Notes: generated from the sequence alone by a model not told the origin. A stretch of 64,000 nt of DNA from Kribbella sandramycini (GCF_013131805.1 NZ_JABJRC010000003.1:186001-250000), one strand, 5' to 3'; positions 32,383-41,203 are shown, numbered from the stretch's first letter. Translations and numbers: made by a program.

Positions 32383-34109
32383 TCACCACCGATGTCCTGA
32401 TCGTCGGCAGCGGCCCGGCCGGTGGCGCTGCCGCGCTCTTCCTGTCGACGTACGGCGTCGACACCATCGTCCTCACCCGCTACGGCTGGACGGCGAACAC
32501 GCCCCGCGCGCACATCACCAACCAGCGCACGGTCGAGCTGATGCGCGACATGGGGATCGAAGACCAGATCACCGACAAGGGCACCGCCCACGAGCTGATG
32601 GGCCAGACCGCCTTCTGCACCAGTCTCGCCGGGGAGGAGATCGGCCGGATCCGCACCTGGGGTACTCACCCGCGCCGGCTGGCCGACTACACCGAGGCCA
32701 GCCCGACCCTCCCCTGCGACCTGCCCCAAACCCTCTTCGAGCCGATCCTGGTCAGTACGGCGGCCGCCCGCGGCGCCCGGCTGCGCTTCGACACCGAGTA
32801 CCTCGCCCTGGAGCAGGACGACGACGGCGTCACCGCAACCGTCCGCGATCGGCTGAGTGGCGAGACCTACCAGATCCGGGCCAAGTACCTGATCGGCGCG
32901 GACGGCGGCCGCAGCAAAGTGGCCCAGGACATCGGCCTGCCGATGGCCGGCGCGATGGATGTCGAAGGTTCGATGAACATCGTCTTCGAGGCCGACCTGG
33001 CCAAGTACGTCGCCCATCGCCCGAGCGTCCTCTACTGGGTGCTCCAGCCCGGCGCGCAGATCGGCGGTATCGGCGCCGGCCTGATCCGGATGGTCCGGCC
33101 GTGGAACGAGTGGCTGATCGTCTGGGGTTACGACATCACCCAGCCCGCGCCGGTCGTCGACGAGGCGATGGCGACCGAGATCGTGCGCAGCCTGGTGGGT
33201 GACGACACGATCGACGTGAAGCTGAAGGGCACCTCGGTCTGGAGCGTCAACCACATGTACGCCGAGCAGGCGTCGAAGGGCCGCGTGTTCTGTATGGGCG
33301 ACGCGATCCATCGGCATCCGCCGAGTAACGGCCTCGGCTCGAACACCTCGATCCAGGACGCCTACAACCTGGCCTGGAAACTCTCGCTCGTCCTGAAAGG
33401 CCAGGCCTCCCCCGACCTGCTGAAGACGTACGACGAGGAGCGGACGCCGATCGCCAAGCAGATCGTCGACCGGGCGAACAAGAGCCGCACCCAGTTCGGC
33501 CAGATCTTCAAAGCACTCGGCATGACGCCGGACGCGCCCGCGGGCCGCACGATCGAGTCCCGCAAGGACGACACTCCTGAAGGCGCGGCGCAGCGCGAGG
33601 AACTGCGCAAGGCGATCGAGCTCAAGGACTACGAGTTCAACGCGCACGGCGTCGAGCTCGGTCAGCGCTACCGCTCCGCGGCCGTCATCACCGACGGGAC
33701 GCCGGAGCCGGCGTACGACCGGGATCCGGAGCTGTACTACCACCCGACCACCTGGCCGGGCGCGCGGATCCCGCACACCTGGCTGACCCGCGGCGACGAA
33801 ACGGTCAGCACGCTGGACGTCGTCGGCAAGGGCCGGTTCACGCTGCTGACCGGGATCGGCGGCGACGCCTGGGTGAAGGCGGCCCAATCGGTCGCCGAGC
33901 GGCTCGGCGTACCGCTCGAAGCCTTCGTGATCGGGCCTGGGCACGAGCTGGAAGATCTGTACGGCGACTGGGCGCGCGTCCGCGAGATCGCGGACGACGG
34001 CTGTCTCCTGGTCCGCCCGGACGCGCATATCGGTTACCGCGCGTCCGAGCTACCCGCCGACCCGACCGAGGCCCTGCAGCAGGCCGTCAGCCAGCTGCTA
34101 GGCCGCTGA
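32379..34109 (+). CDS. FAD-dependent phenol/resorcinol hydroxylase (TfdB/PheA-like group A monooxygenase)
   Basis: 576 residues. FAD-binding GSGPAGGAAALFLSTYG near the start, the GADGGRSKVAQDIG motif and the second FAD/NADH segment FCMGDAIHRHPPSNGLGSNT place it in the phenol 2-monooxygenase/2,4-dichlorophenol 6-monooxygenase group. A C-terminal thioredoxin-like domain (about residues 440-570, FTLLTGIGGDAWVKAAQ) completes the form. The likely role is to hydroxylate resorcinol or a similar phenol to hydroxyquinol, feeding the dioxygenase. It overlaps the dioxygenase gene by 4 bp. The real phenol substrate is unknown. Confidence 0.87.
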   Translation: MITTDVLIVGSGPAGGAAALFLSTYGVDTIVLTRYGWTANTPRAHITNQRTVELMRDMGIEDQITDKGTAHELMGQTAFCTSLAGEEIGRIRTWGTHPRRLADYTEASPTLPCDLPQTLFEPILVSTAAARGARLRFDTEYLALEQDDDGVTATVRDRLSGETYQIRAKYLIGADGGRSKVAQDIGLPMAGAMDVEGSMNIVFEADLAKYVAHRPSVLYWVLQPGAQIGGIGAGLIRMVRPWNEWLIVWGYDITQPAPVVDEAMATEIVRSLVGDDTIDVKLKGTSVWSVNHMYAEQASKGRVFCMGDAIHRHPPSNGLGSNTSIQDAYNLAWKLSLVLKGQASPDLLKTYDEERTPIAKQIVDRANKSRTQFGQIFKALGMTPDAPAGRTIESRKDDTPEGAAQREELRKAIELKDYEFNAHGVELGQRYRSAAVITDGTPEPAYDRDPELYYHPTTWPGARIPHTWLTRGDETVSTLDVVGKGRFTLLTGIGGDAWVKAAQSVAERLGVPLEAFVIGPGHELEDLYGDWARVREIADDGCLLVRPDAHIGYRASELPADPTEALQQAVSQLLGR

Positions 34110-34286
34110 CGACTGCTGGGCCTCCCGCAGAATCTGCTCGAGGATCGCCGAGATCTCCGCGGTCTCGGCGTCCAGCAACGTGATCAGCGCGACCCTGGAC
34201 GTCTCCGAGCGCGCCTGTAGAGCCGCCGCGCTCAAGGCGCGCACGGTCCCCAATTCGTGGATCAGCTCATCCCACAACGAACTCAC
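34098..34286 (-). CDS. Small helical protein, unknown
   Basis: 62 residues from a GTG at 34286. The sequence is a run of amphipathic helix (LWDELIHELGTVRALSAAALQ, then RVALITLLDAETAEISAILE) with no known motif. A GGGG stretch precedes the start. It overlaps the end of the monooxygenase gene by 12 bp on the opposite strand. Codon use is normal for the region, which favours a real gene, but there is no homology that I can recognise. Confidence 0.5.
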   Translation of the reverse strand: MSSLWDELIHELGTVRALSAAALQARSETSRVALITLLDAETAEISAILEQILREAQQSSAA

Positions 34287-34418
34287 CGCAACCCCCTGTT
34301 CCCGTCACAAACCCAGCAGGCGCGTGTGAGGACGCGCCGGCCCCGCCCGAGGGGTCTGACTTTGTTTCGAGAAGCCTCACTTCTGTCGCACTCTTCAACG
34401 GACGAGCACACAGGTGGG

Positions 34419-35093
34419 TTACGCGTCAGGTAACGACTGCCCGAACGTGTGCCGCCGGATCCACCCGTGCATCGCGATCGCGGCGGCCGCGCTGGCGTTG
34501 ATCGAGCGCGTCGATCCGAACTGGGCGATCGACAGCACCGCCGTACAGATCGCGTGCGCCTCCTCGGTCAGGCCCGGGCCCTCCTGGCCGAACAGCAGCA
34601 CGCACCCGGCCGGCAGGTCGAAGGTCTCCAGCGGGACCGAGCCGGGCAGGTTGTCGATCCCGATCACCGGCAGGTCGCGCTCGGCGGCGTACGTCGCCAG
34701 GTCGGCGAGCTCGGGGTGGTGGCGGACGTGCTGGTAGCGGTCGGTGACCATCGCGCCGCGACGGTTCCACTTCCGGTTGCCGACGATGTGCACCTCGGCG
34801 GCCAGGAACGCGTTCGCCGTCCGGACGACGGAGCCGATGTTCAGGTCGTGCTGCCAGTTCTCGATCGCGATGTGGAACGGGTTCCGCTGCCGGTCGAGGT
34901 CCTCGACGATCGCCTCCAGCCGCCAGTAGCGGTACTTGTCGACGACGTTGCGCCGGTCACCGGCGTCCAGTAGCTCGGGGTCCAGGCGGGGGTCGTCCGG
35001 CCGGTCGCCCACCCAGGGGCCGACCCCGACCTCGTTCGGTCCGACCACATCGGCGCCGCGGAGGTCCGTCTCATCGCGATTGGGCTGTTGCAC
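34419..35093 (-). CDS. TrmH/SpoU family RNA 2'-O-methyltransferase
   Basis: 224 residues from the GTG at 35093. Longer versions would cross the shared promoter. The SPOUT knot motifs are complete: NIGSVVRTANAFLAAEVHIVG (motif 1), VLLFGQEGPGLT (motif 2) and STRSINASAAAAIAMHGWIR (motif 3), the S-adenosylmethionine pocket. The N-terminal 60 residues are an extension typical of actinomycete members. It methylates a ribose of tRNA or rRNA, with the exact site unknown. It is divergent from DedA and only 24 bp away. Confidence 0.9.
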   Translation of the reverse strand: MQQPNRDETDLRGADVVGPNEVGVGPWVGDRPDDPRLDPELLDAGDRRNVVDKYRYWRLEAIVEDLDRQRNPFHIAIENWQHDLNIGSVVRTANAFLAAEVHIVGNRKWNRRGAMVTDRYQHVRHHPELADLATYAAERDLPVIGIDNLPGSVPLETFDLPAGCVLLFGQEGPGLTEEAHAICTAVLSIAQFGSTRSINASAAAAIAMHGWIRRHTFGQSLPDA

Positions 35094-35101
35094 AGGTCGG
35101 G

Positions 35102-35111
35102 ACGCTACCCT
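35102..35111. promoter_or_regulatory. Shared bidirectional -10 for TrmH-like and DedA genes
   Basis: TACCCT at 35106-35111 is followed by 6 bases and the DedA GTG (35118). On the other strand TAGCGT (35107-35102) is followed by 8 bases and the methyltransferase GTG (35093). The two hexamers share the same TA. Both messages would be leaderless. Confidence 0.55.
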
Positions 35112-35117
35112 GTGCCG

Positions 35118-35774
35118 GTGCTTGTTCAACTCGCGATGCTGATGCCCAACTGGATGGACCCCGAGTTCCTGCTGAACTGGCTGGGCGACTGGGCCCTGTG
35201 GGGCACGCTGGCGGTGATCTTCATCGAGTGCGGGGTGCTGTTCCCGATCCTGCCCGGCGACTCGCTGTTGTTCGCCGTCGGCCTGTTCATCGCCCGCGGC
35301 ACGATCGACGTCCCGCTCTGGCTGGCCTGCGTGCTGCTGACCGTCGCGGCCTTCCTGGGCAACGTGTCAGGCTACTACATCGGCCGGGTGCTCGGGACGT
35401 CGCTGTTCACCAACCCGAACGCGCGGTTCCTGAAGCCGAAGTACATCGAGCAGACGCACGAGTTCTTCGAGCGGTACGGCCCGCGTGCGCTGGTGCTGGC
35501 CCGGTTCGTGCCGATCGTCCGGACGTTCATCACGATCGTCGCCGGCGCCGGCAAGATGGACCCGAAGAAGTTCTTCCTGTGGACCGGGATCGGCGCGATC
35601 ATCTGGGCCCCCGGGATCACCCTGCTCGGGCACGCGCTGGGCAACGTGGAGTTCGTGCACGCGCACCTGGAGTCGGCGCTGATCCTGCTGGTGCTGGTCT
35701 CGCTGATCCCGATGGTCGTCGAGTTCGCGCTGGCCAAGCGCCGCAAGGCCGCCGCGCTGCCGGCCGTCGACTGA
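35118..35774 (+). CDS. DedA family membrane protein
   Basis: 218 residues from the GTG at 35118 (an ATG at 35136 is possible). DedA signatures: FIECGVLFPILPGDSLLFAVG, GNVSGYYIGRVLG, and ALVLARFVPIVRTFITIVAGAGKM with the Arg pair needed for function. There are about four to five membrane segments. DedA proteins act in lipid-carrier flipping (undecaprenyl phosphate) and proton-linked envelope homeostasis. It is expressed divergently from the TrmH-like gene. Confidence 0.9.
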   Translation: MLVQLAMLMPNWMDPEFLLNWLGDWALWGTLAVIFIECGVLFPILPGDSLLFAVGLFIARGTIDVPLWLACVLLTVAAFLGNVSGYYIGRVLGTSLFTNPNARFLKPKYIEQTHEFFERYGPRALVLARFVPIVRTFITIVAGAGKMDPKKFFLWTGIGAIIWAPGITLLGHALGNVEFVHAHLESALILLVLVSLIPMVVEFALAKRRKAAALPAVD

Positions 35775-35777
35775 GCG

Positions 35778-36161
35778 TCACTGCCCCAACGGGAACACCG
35801 GGTCCGACCAGACCCAGTCCGTACTGAGGTCGGCGAGCATCGCGATCGCCACCGGACCGCCGATCAGCGGGCCGACCACCTGACCGGATCCGAGTGCCGA
35901 AACCACCCGGATCCGGTCTGCCGCCTGGTACCAGACCAGCGCCCCCCGTGGCGCCGTCCCTTCGTGCAGAAGGGAGTGATGGTCGAGCCACCGCACCGCG
36001 TCGTCCGCGTCCTGCCAGCCGCTGTCCTGGGCATAGCCGAAGGCCATCCGCTGGAACTTCAACGGCCAGTCCTGCCAGGCCGTCGACCCCACCCGTTCCA
36101 GCTGCCAGTCCAGCGCCGCCTCGGTCCCTCGTGGATTCCCCACGTGGAATCGACGCTCCAC
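35778..36161 (-). CDS. Small protein of unknown function
   Basis: 127 residues from the GTG at 36161, which has GGGGAGG about 11 bases upstream. An open frame continues for 64 more codons but only because it crosses the folded repeat, so that extension is rejected. The sequence (DWQLERVGSTAWQDWPLKF, DDAVRWLDHHSLLHEG, PRGALVWYQAADRIRVVSAL) has an ordered Trp-rich alpha/beta look and a P-R-G-A-L-V-W-Y strand reminiscent of small peptidase-like or CHAP-like folds. No catalytic Cys is present. No signal peptide. Confidence 0.65.
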   Translation of the reverse strand: MERRFHVGNPRGTEAALDWQLERVGSTAWQDWPLKFQRMAFGYAQDSGWQDADDAVRWLDHHSLLHEGTAPRGALVWYQAADRIRVVSALGSGQVVGPLIGGPVAIAMLADLSTDWVWSDPVFPLGQ

Positions 36162-36181
36162 AGCTTCCGCGACCTCCCCCT

Positions 36182-36345
36182 GGTGCTCCGCACCGGTCGG
36201 AGCTTGAGTGATTCCGGTGTTCAGGTGCGTGCATCGCGGTGCTGGAGAAGCGTCCTCGATGCGGGGCATCGTGGGCGTTTCGCCAGTGCCGTGAGGTGCG
36301 TGCCTGGGCGCCGGAAGCGCCAAGCTCCGATCGGTGCGGAGCACC
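36182..36345. repeat. MITE-like element: 25-bp terminal inverted repeats around copy B
   Basis: Bases 36182-36206 and 36321-36345 are inverted repeats matching at 24 of 25 positions, and each arm is itself partly palindromic (GCTCCG...CGGAGC). They enclose the folded-repeat core. The whole is 164 bp with no coding capacity, like a miniature inverted-repeat element, but I see no clear target-site duplication. Confidence 0.65.
36201..36324 (+). ncRNA. Putative structured RNA / dispersed folded repeat, copy B
   Basis: This copy is the homologue of 17-140. The same 11-pair and 20-pair helices form with 36222-36232, 36234-36253, 36275-36294 and 36296-36306, with one extra mismatch. The apical CGATGC/GCATCG stem is unchanged. 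Substitutions keep pairs: C-G to U-A, G-C to A-U and A-U to C-G at the sites equal to 59/101, 65/95 and 67/93 of copy A. It lies between two minus-strand genes. On the plus strand there is no gene close downstream, so it would be a free RNA, or an antisense leader of the 35778-36161 gene. Confidence 0.6.
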
Positions 36346-36440
36346 TCGGCCATAGGTATCCCCCGATCCCCGTATACCGTCCGGCCCTTCTTGCCGTGGC
36401 GATATCAATGGTGCGGTGGTGCGATACAGCGGGCGTACAT

Positions 36441-39419
36441 TCAGCCCGCGGCGGCGCTTTCGAAGCCGGCGAGCTCCAGACGGCAGGCTGCGGCGCGGTC
36501 GTCGTTGCCGGCCTGCTGCCAGACCCGGGCGGCGCGTTCAAAGGTGCGGCGGGCCCAGTCGAGGTTGCCCGTGGTCAGGTAGAGCCGACCGAGGTCCTGG
36601 GCGGCGCGGCCCTCGACACTGCGGTCACCGAGCCGGTGGCCGATCTCCACGGCGTCGATGAGCATCTTGCGGGCCGCTGCGAGCTCGCCGCGCGTCATCA
36701 GCGCGTGGCCGAGCTCAGCACGCGCGTGAGCGGCGCAGTGGTCGTCGCCAAGGTCGGTGAAGATGCCCAGTGACTGACGCAGCTGCCGGACCGCCTGGTC
36801 GTGGCGGCCCTGGTGCAACCGCAGGCCGGCGATGCGACGGCGTACCTTGGCAACCCGGTGCGCATCACCGAGGCGGACGCCGAGCAGGTACGCCTGGGCC
36901 AGATAGCGCCCAGCCGTGACCGTGTCGTCACGGGACAGCCAGACGGACGCCGCTGCCGTCCGCGCGACCGCTTCGGCGTTCGCGTTGCCGACCTCGACGA
37001 ACGCCTCGATCGCGTTCTCGAACTGGGTCAACGCGTCGTCGGCACTCCCGCGTTCGCGCAGCCAGGTGCCCAGCCCGACCGCGGTGATCCCCGCGCCGAG
37101 CCGATCACCGACCTCGGCGAACACCGGCGCCGCCTGGTCGAAGTGCGTCCGTGCGGTGTCCCAGTCGTCCTGGTAGACGGCCAGCTGGGCGAGGTTGCGA
37201 TGCATGATCGCCTCACCCCACCGGTCCGCGCATTCGATCGCGCTGCGCAGGCCCTGCCGGTGCGACTCACCCCAGTCGTCGAATCCGGCGCGCATGTCCA
37301 GGTACGGCGACCAGGCAGCGGCGATCCGCCACGCGTAGTCGTGCAATCCGTTCTGAGCGGCCGCCCGGATCGCCGGGACGAACGTGCTGCGCTCGCTGTC
37401 GAACCAGGCGATCGCATCCGTTTCGGTGAACGGCTGCGGGTCCGGTGACGTCAACGGCCCCGAGTGCTCCGGCACGCCGAAGAACTCGACACTCAACGCC
37501 GTATTGGCCCGGCGGACCTTGTTCAGGATGGCGTCCACGACGGTCGCGACGTCCTTCACCGCTTCGGCCCGCTGACTCTCGTCGCCAACGCCGATCGCGT
37601 GCAGCCGGAGCAGGTCATGCATCCGGTAGCGGGCCGTTCCGCGATGGTCGATCGAGCTGATCCGGACCAGGTTGACCTCGATCAGCCGATCGAGGCTTCG
37701 GCGTACGGACGCCGGTGACGCCATCGCCTCCAGAGCGCGGGCGGAGAAGACGCCAACGGCGAAGTGGCCGATCAGCCGGTACAACCGGGCCTCGTCCGGG
37801 TTCAGCGCGTCGTAGCTGAGGTCGGCGCTGGTCCGGACGGCGAGCTCGCCGATACTCAGCTCGTCGAGCCGGGAGCTCTCGTCCCGCAGCCGCCGAGCCA
37901 GCTCGCCAGGGCTCAGGTCCGGGCGCTGGGCGAGCCGGCTGCCGACGATCCGGATCGCGAGCGGCAGGTTCCCACACGCAGCCAGGATCTCCTCGGCGGC
38001 GGACGTCGTCCGGTCGACTCGGCCGGCCCCGGCCACCGACTCCAGCAGGGCCACAGCCTCACCGTCGTCGAAGGTGTCGAGCGGGAGGCTGTCCGCGCCG
38101 GCCAGATCCATCAGCCGGTTACGGCTCGTCACGACGACAGCGGACGCGCCGGTGCCGGGCATCAGCGGAGCGACCTGACCAGCCGTGGCGACGTCGTCCA
38201 GGATGATCAGCACCCGGCGACTGGCCAGCTCGGACCGCAGCATCGCCGAACGGCGCTCAGGGTCGGTCGGGATCGCGTAGTCCGGCAGGTTCAGGCTGAG
38301 CAGCAGATCGGTCAGCGCGGCGGCCGGATCACGTGGCTGGGTGGCACCGTGCATGTCCAGGTAGATCTGCCCGTCCGGGAAGGACTCCCGGACCAGATGG
38401 CCCAGCCGAACGGCCAGAGATGTCTTGCCGGTGCCAGGCGCACCCGAGACGACGGCGATCGGCGGCCGGACGGGGTCGCGGCCGCAGACCAGATCCCGCA
38501 GCTGCTCCAAGTGGATCTGCCGGCCGCTGAAGTCCGGCAGGTCGAGCGGCAACTGACTCGGCGGACGCCGGGTCTCGGTCAACTCCGGCGCAGCCATCGG
38601 GCCCGGCGCGGCCTCGGCTGTCGGCCGGTCCGCCGACCGGTCAGCAGGGATACCCGGGTTCGGCCAGTTGGCCGAGCGGCCGTTCTCGGCGCGAGTGCCG
38701 GCGGCCTCCAGCTCCGGACCGGGCTTGATGTCCAGCTCATCAGCGAGCGTCTGCACCGCCTTCTGGTACGCCGCGCGCGCCTCGCCGACCCGACCGGCCG
38801 CGAGTAGTGCGTCGACCAGGCGGCGCCACAGCTGCTCGTCGTACGGGTCGTCGGTGAGGCGAGCGCTGAGGAGGACGGCGGCGCCGCTGGCATCGCCGTA
38901 CTCGAGCCGCAGATCGAGCAGGGTGTCGACCAGGCCGCGATGCTGGGCCTCGAGCCTGTTGACCGAGCCCTCCCAGGCGGCCGGGATGATCAGGTCCTCC
39001 AGCGGTCGGCCACGCCACAGCGCATACGCCCGGGAGAAGGCCTGCATGGCCTGCTTGCCCTCACCCGCGTCGCGCAGGTGGCCACCCTCGGCGAGCAGCG
39101 ACTCGAACAGGCTGGCATCGAGCTCGTCGACACCGACCTCGATGCTGTAGCCGGCCGCGGAGGTGTCGATCGGGGCCGGTAGACCGGCGTCCTGGAGCAC
39201 TCCGCGCAATGCCCGGACGTAGGTGCGGATATTCGCGGTCGCGGAGCGTGGCGGAGTGCCTTCCCAGAGTGCATCCGCGATCAGATCGGTGGAGACGAAG
39301 CGGTTCGGGTGCAGCAGCAGGGTCGCCAGTAATTGCCGCGGTTTCGCGGCGCGTAACGGCTGACCCTGGACGTGGCTGAGACGCAAGGGCCCGAGGATCC
39401 CGTACCTCGGACTGTCCAC
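36441..39419 (-). CDS. AfsR/SARP family regulator (BTAD - NB-ARC - TPR)
   Basis: 992 residues from the GTG at 39419 (GGAGAGGG upstream); an ATG at 39452 adds 11 residues. Domains: OmpR-like winged helix (about 1-90, GYGILGPL-type start, RQLLATLLLHPNRFVS, SATANIRTYVRALRGVL), BTAD (95-245, GYSIEVGVDELDASLFE), NB-ARC ATPase (about 295-600, Walker A SGAPGTGKTSLAVRL, Walker B RVLIILDD), and TPR repeats (about 680-980). Such proteins activate secondary metabolism or development when a signal reaches the ATPase/TPR part. No biosynthetic cluster is visible beside it. Confidence 0.92.
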   Translation of the reverse strand: MDSPRYGILGPLRLSHVQGQPLRAAKPRQLLATLLLHPNRFVSTDLIADALWEGTPPRSATANIRTYVRALRGVLQDAGLPAPIDTSAAGYSIEVGVDELDASLFESLLAEGGHLRDAGEGKQAMQAFSRAYALWRGRPLEDLIIPAAWEGSVNRLEAQHRGLVDTLLDLRLEYGDASGAAVLLSARLTDDPYDEQLWRRLVDALLAAGRVGEARAAYQKAVQTLADELDIKPGPELEAAGTRAENGRSANWPNPGIPADRSADRPTAEAAPGPMAAPELTETRRPPSQLPLDLPDFSGRQIHLEQLRDLVCGRDPVRPPIAVVSGAPGTGKTSLAVRLGHLVRESFPDGQIYLDMHGATQPRDPAAALTDLLLSLNLPDYAIPTDPERRSAMLRSELASRRVLIILDDVATAGQVAPLMPGTGASAVVVTSRNRLMDLAGADSLPLDTFDDGEAVALLESVAGAGRVDRTTSAAEEILAACGNLPLAIRIVGSRLAQRPDLSPGELARRLRDESSRLDELSIGELAVRTSADLSYDALNPDEARLYRLIGHFAVGVFSARALEAMASPASVRRSLDRLIEVNLVRISSIDHRGTARYRMHDLLRLHAIGVGDESQRAEAVKDVATVVDAILNKVRRANTALSVEFFGVPEHSGPLTSPDPQPFTETDAIAWFDSERSTFVPAIRAAAQNGLHDYAWRIAAAWSPYLDMRAGFDDWGESHRQGLRSAIECADRWGEAIMHRNLAQLAVYQDDWDTARTHFDQAAPVFAEVGDRLGAGITAVGLGTWLRERGSADDALTQFENAIEAFVEVGNANAEAVARTAAASVWLSRDDTVTAGRYLAQAYLLGVRLGDAHRVAKVRRRIAGLRLHQGRHDQAVRQLRQSLGIFTDLGDDHCAAHARAELGHALMTRGELAAARKMLIDAVEIGHRLGDRSVEGRAAQDLGRLYLTTGNLDWARRTFERAARVWQQAGNDDRAAACRLELAGFESAAAG

Positions 39420-39643
39420 TCGCCTACCCTCTCCACTCTCGAACCGCCCCATCGTGGCATCCCGCTGTACCGCGCGGGAAGGCCGATGTACGCCGGATGT
39501 ATCTCACTCGGGCACTGTTGACACCGGTACCGGGGGGAGGCAGGGCCCGGGGTACGGCGACCGACCGCCGCCGCACCCCGGACCCGGCACTGGTAGGAGT
39601 TCGGGATCGGGGGTCCTGAACCACGGGAAACCGGTGCCTGAAG

Positions 39644-39664
39644 GAGTGCCCGCCAGGCACTCCG
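39644..39664. terminator. Short hairpin in the SARP-LemA gap
   Basis: The gap 39420-39685 has no gene. It holds an 8-bp perfect stem (39644-39651 with 39657-39664) about 20 bp past the LemA stop, a probable terminator for LemA. The remainder is G-rich and is likely the SARP promoter region, without a clear -10. Confidence 0.45.
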
Positions 39665-39685
39665 CGAGACCGGCTCCGGCCGGGC

Positions 39686-40456
39686 TCAGTGGCCGCCGGT
39701 GAAGGGCGGCTGTCCGTCCTGCGGGCTGGGGGAACCCGCAGGCGGGCCGCCCACCGGCGGCTGCGCGCTGTAACCGGGCTGCGGCTGGTAGTTGCCCTGC
39801 CCACCGGGCATCTGCGGGTGCACCTGCCCCGAGGAGATCTGCCCCGGCTGCATCTGCGGCGGCGCCTGCTCACCCGCGACCGAGCCGACCGTGCCGAACG
39901 AGACCTGCGGGACGGCGCGGACCTGCTCGTCGTTCACCTCGAAGTAGCCGGCCTTGTCGAACTTGAACGCGCCCGCGACGACATTCGACGGAAACGCTTC
40001 GATCCGGGTGTTGTAGTCCCCGACGTTCGCGTTGTAGAACCGGCGGCCGGCGGCGATCCGGTCCTCGGTGTCGGTCAGCTCGCGCTGCAGGCCGAGGAAG
40101 TTCTGGTTCGACTGCAGCTGCGGGTACTGCTCGACCGAGATCATCATCTGCCGCAGCGCGCCGGACAGCTGGCCCTCGGCCTGCGCCCGCTGCTCGGGCG
40201 TCGCGCCCTGGACGTTGACCGCCTGCGTGCGCAGCCGGGCGACCTCCTCGAACACGTGCCGCTCGTGCGCGGCGTACGCGCGAACCGTTTCGACCAGGTT
40301 GGGGATCAGGTCGTACCGGCGGTGCAGCTCGACGTCGATCTGCCGCCAGGACTCCTGAATCAGGTTCCGCTGCTTGACGAACCGGTTGTACGACGTGATC
40401 AGCGCGATGCCGAGAATCACGACGATCACCACGATCGCGATGATGACGTAGGTCAT
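39686..40456 (-). CDS. LemA family protein
   Basis: 256 residues. One N-terminal membrane helix (YVIIAIVVIVVILGIALI) is followed by the LemA helical bundle: NRFVKQRNLIQESWRQIDVELHRRYDLIPNLVETV, given here across two quoted halves in the protein, and FYNANVGDYNTRIEAFPSNVVA. The final 60 residues are a Gln/Pro/Gly-rich tail. LemA proteins are membrane-tethered with cytosolic or external bundles of unknown role. The DUF3137-like gene upstream on the same strand is a usual partner. Confidence 0.9.
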   Translation of the reverse strand: MTYVIIAIVVIVVILGIALITSYNRFVKQRNLIQESWRQIDVELHRRYDLIPNLVETVRAYAAHERHVFEEVARLRTQAVNVQGATPEQRAQAEGQLSGALRQMMISVEQYPQLQSNQNFLGLQRELTDTEDRIAAGRRFYNANVGDYNTRIEAFPSNVVAGAFKFDKAGYFEVNDEQVRAVPQVSFGTVGSVAGEQAPPQMQPGQISSGQVHPQMPGGQGNYQPQPGYSAQPPVGGPPAGSPSPQDGQPPFTGGH

Positions 40457-40495
40457 TGCCTTGCTCCCGAGTGTTGGCGATGCTGAGGCCCGACT

Positions 40496-41203
40496 CTACG
40501 GGTTGCGGAGCTCTACCCCCGCGTAGTCGCGCCAGACGTACGGCGGGATCTGGCCGACGATCAGCTGCAGCTGCTCCAGCCGGCGCAACACCTCGGTCGG
40601 GTCGTGCGGGCTGGGATCCCAGCCGATCAGCGAGTTGCCCTCGATCCGCCAGCCGATCTCGCCGCGGGCCAGCAGCAGCTCCATCATCCGCGGCGTCACC
40701 ACCGCGTGCCCGAACCGGTCGTCGCCGGCCTTCACCCGGAAGGCCCGGTTGAACTGCTCGCTCTCGAACTGCAGGTCCTGGAAGCCGAACGCGTTCGCGA
40801 CGGCGCCGCCGAAGATGCCCTCGTGGGTGACCTCCAGGTGCGGCAGGACGCCCGGCAACTGCAGGACGACCACGCCGAATTTGTGCGTCGTCGTCCGGCG
40901 TCCGCCGCGCCCGTTCGAGCTGTGGGTCTGGTAGCTGTAGTCGAAGGCAACCATCTGCTGCCCGTTGAACAGGCCGGACAGGACGTTCAGCACCCGCCAG
41001 TTGTCACCGGTACGGAACGGCGTCCCCTGCCAGTTGCCGGACAGCGCGTGGTTGTGCGGCTGGTAGGCCCAGCCGTAGTGCGCGGCGAACCCGGAGAACA
41101 GCTCCCGGCGCTTCTTCGCCTGATGGCGAAGGAACAGGCCGATCACGACACCGGACCCGATGATCATCAGCAGGAACAGCAGAAATGTAGGCCCGAAGCG
41201 CAT
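40496..41203 (-). CDS. DUF3137-like membrane protein
   Basis: 235 residues. One N-terminal membrane segment (FGPTFLLFLLMIIGSGVVIG), then a soluble beta-rich part with RRELFSGFAAHYGWAY, FDYSYQT, EVTHEGIFGGAVANAFGF and FRVKAGDDRFGHAVVTPRMMELL. This is the layout of a LemA-associated DUF3137-like family. It overlaps pyrE by one base (TAATG), and LemA lies 39 bp downstream, so pyrE, this gene and LemA are probably one operon. Confidence 0.75.
   Translation of the reverse strand: MRFGPTFLLFLLMIIGSGVVIGLFLRHQAKKRRELFSGFAAHYGWAYQPHNHALSGNWQGTPFRTGDNWRVLNVLSGLFNGQQMVAFDYSYQTHSSNGRGGRRTTTHKFGVVVLQLPGVLPHLEVTHEGIFGGAVANAFGFQDLQFESEQFNRAFRVKAGDDRFGHAVVTPRMMELLLARGEIGWRIEGNSLIGWDPSPHDPTEVLRRLEQLQLIVGQIPPYVWRDYAGVELRNP

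Noticed and set aside
36182..36345. Insertion sequence with transposase
   Set aside because: Terminal inverted repeats exist, but there is no transposase gene in or near the element.
36162..36353. N-terminal extension of the small minus-strand gene at 35778-36161
   Set aside because: The extension is only the reverse strand of the folded repeat; a GTG with a good GGGGAGG site is present at 36161.
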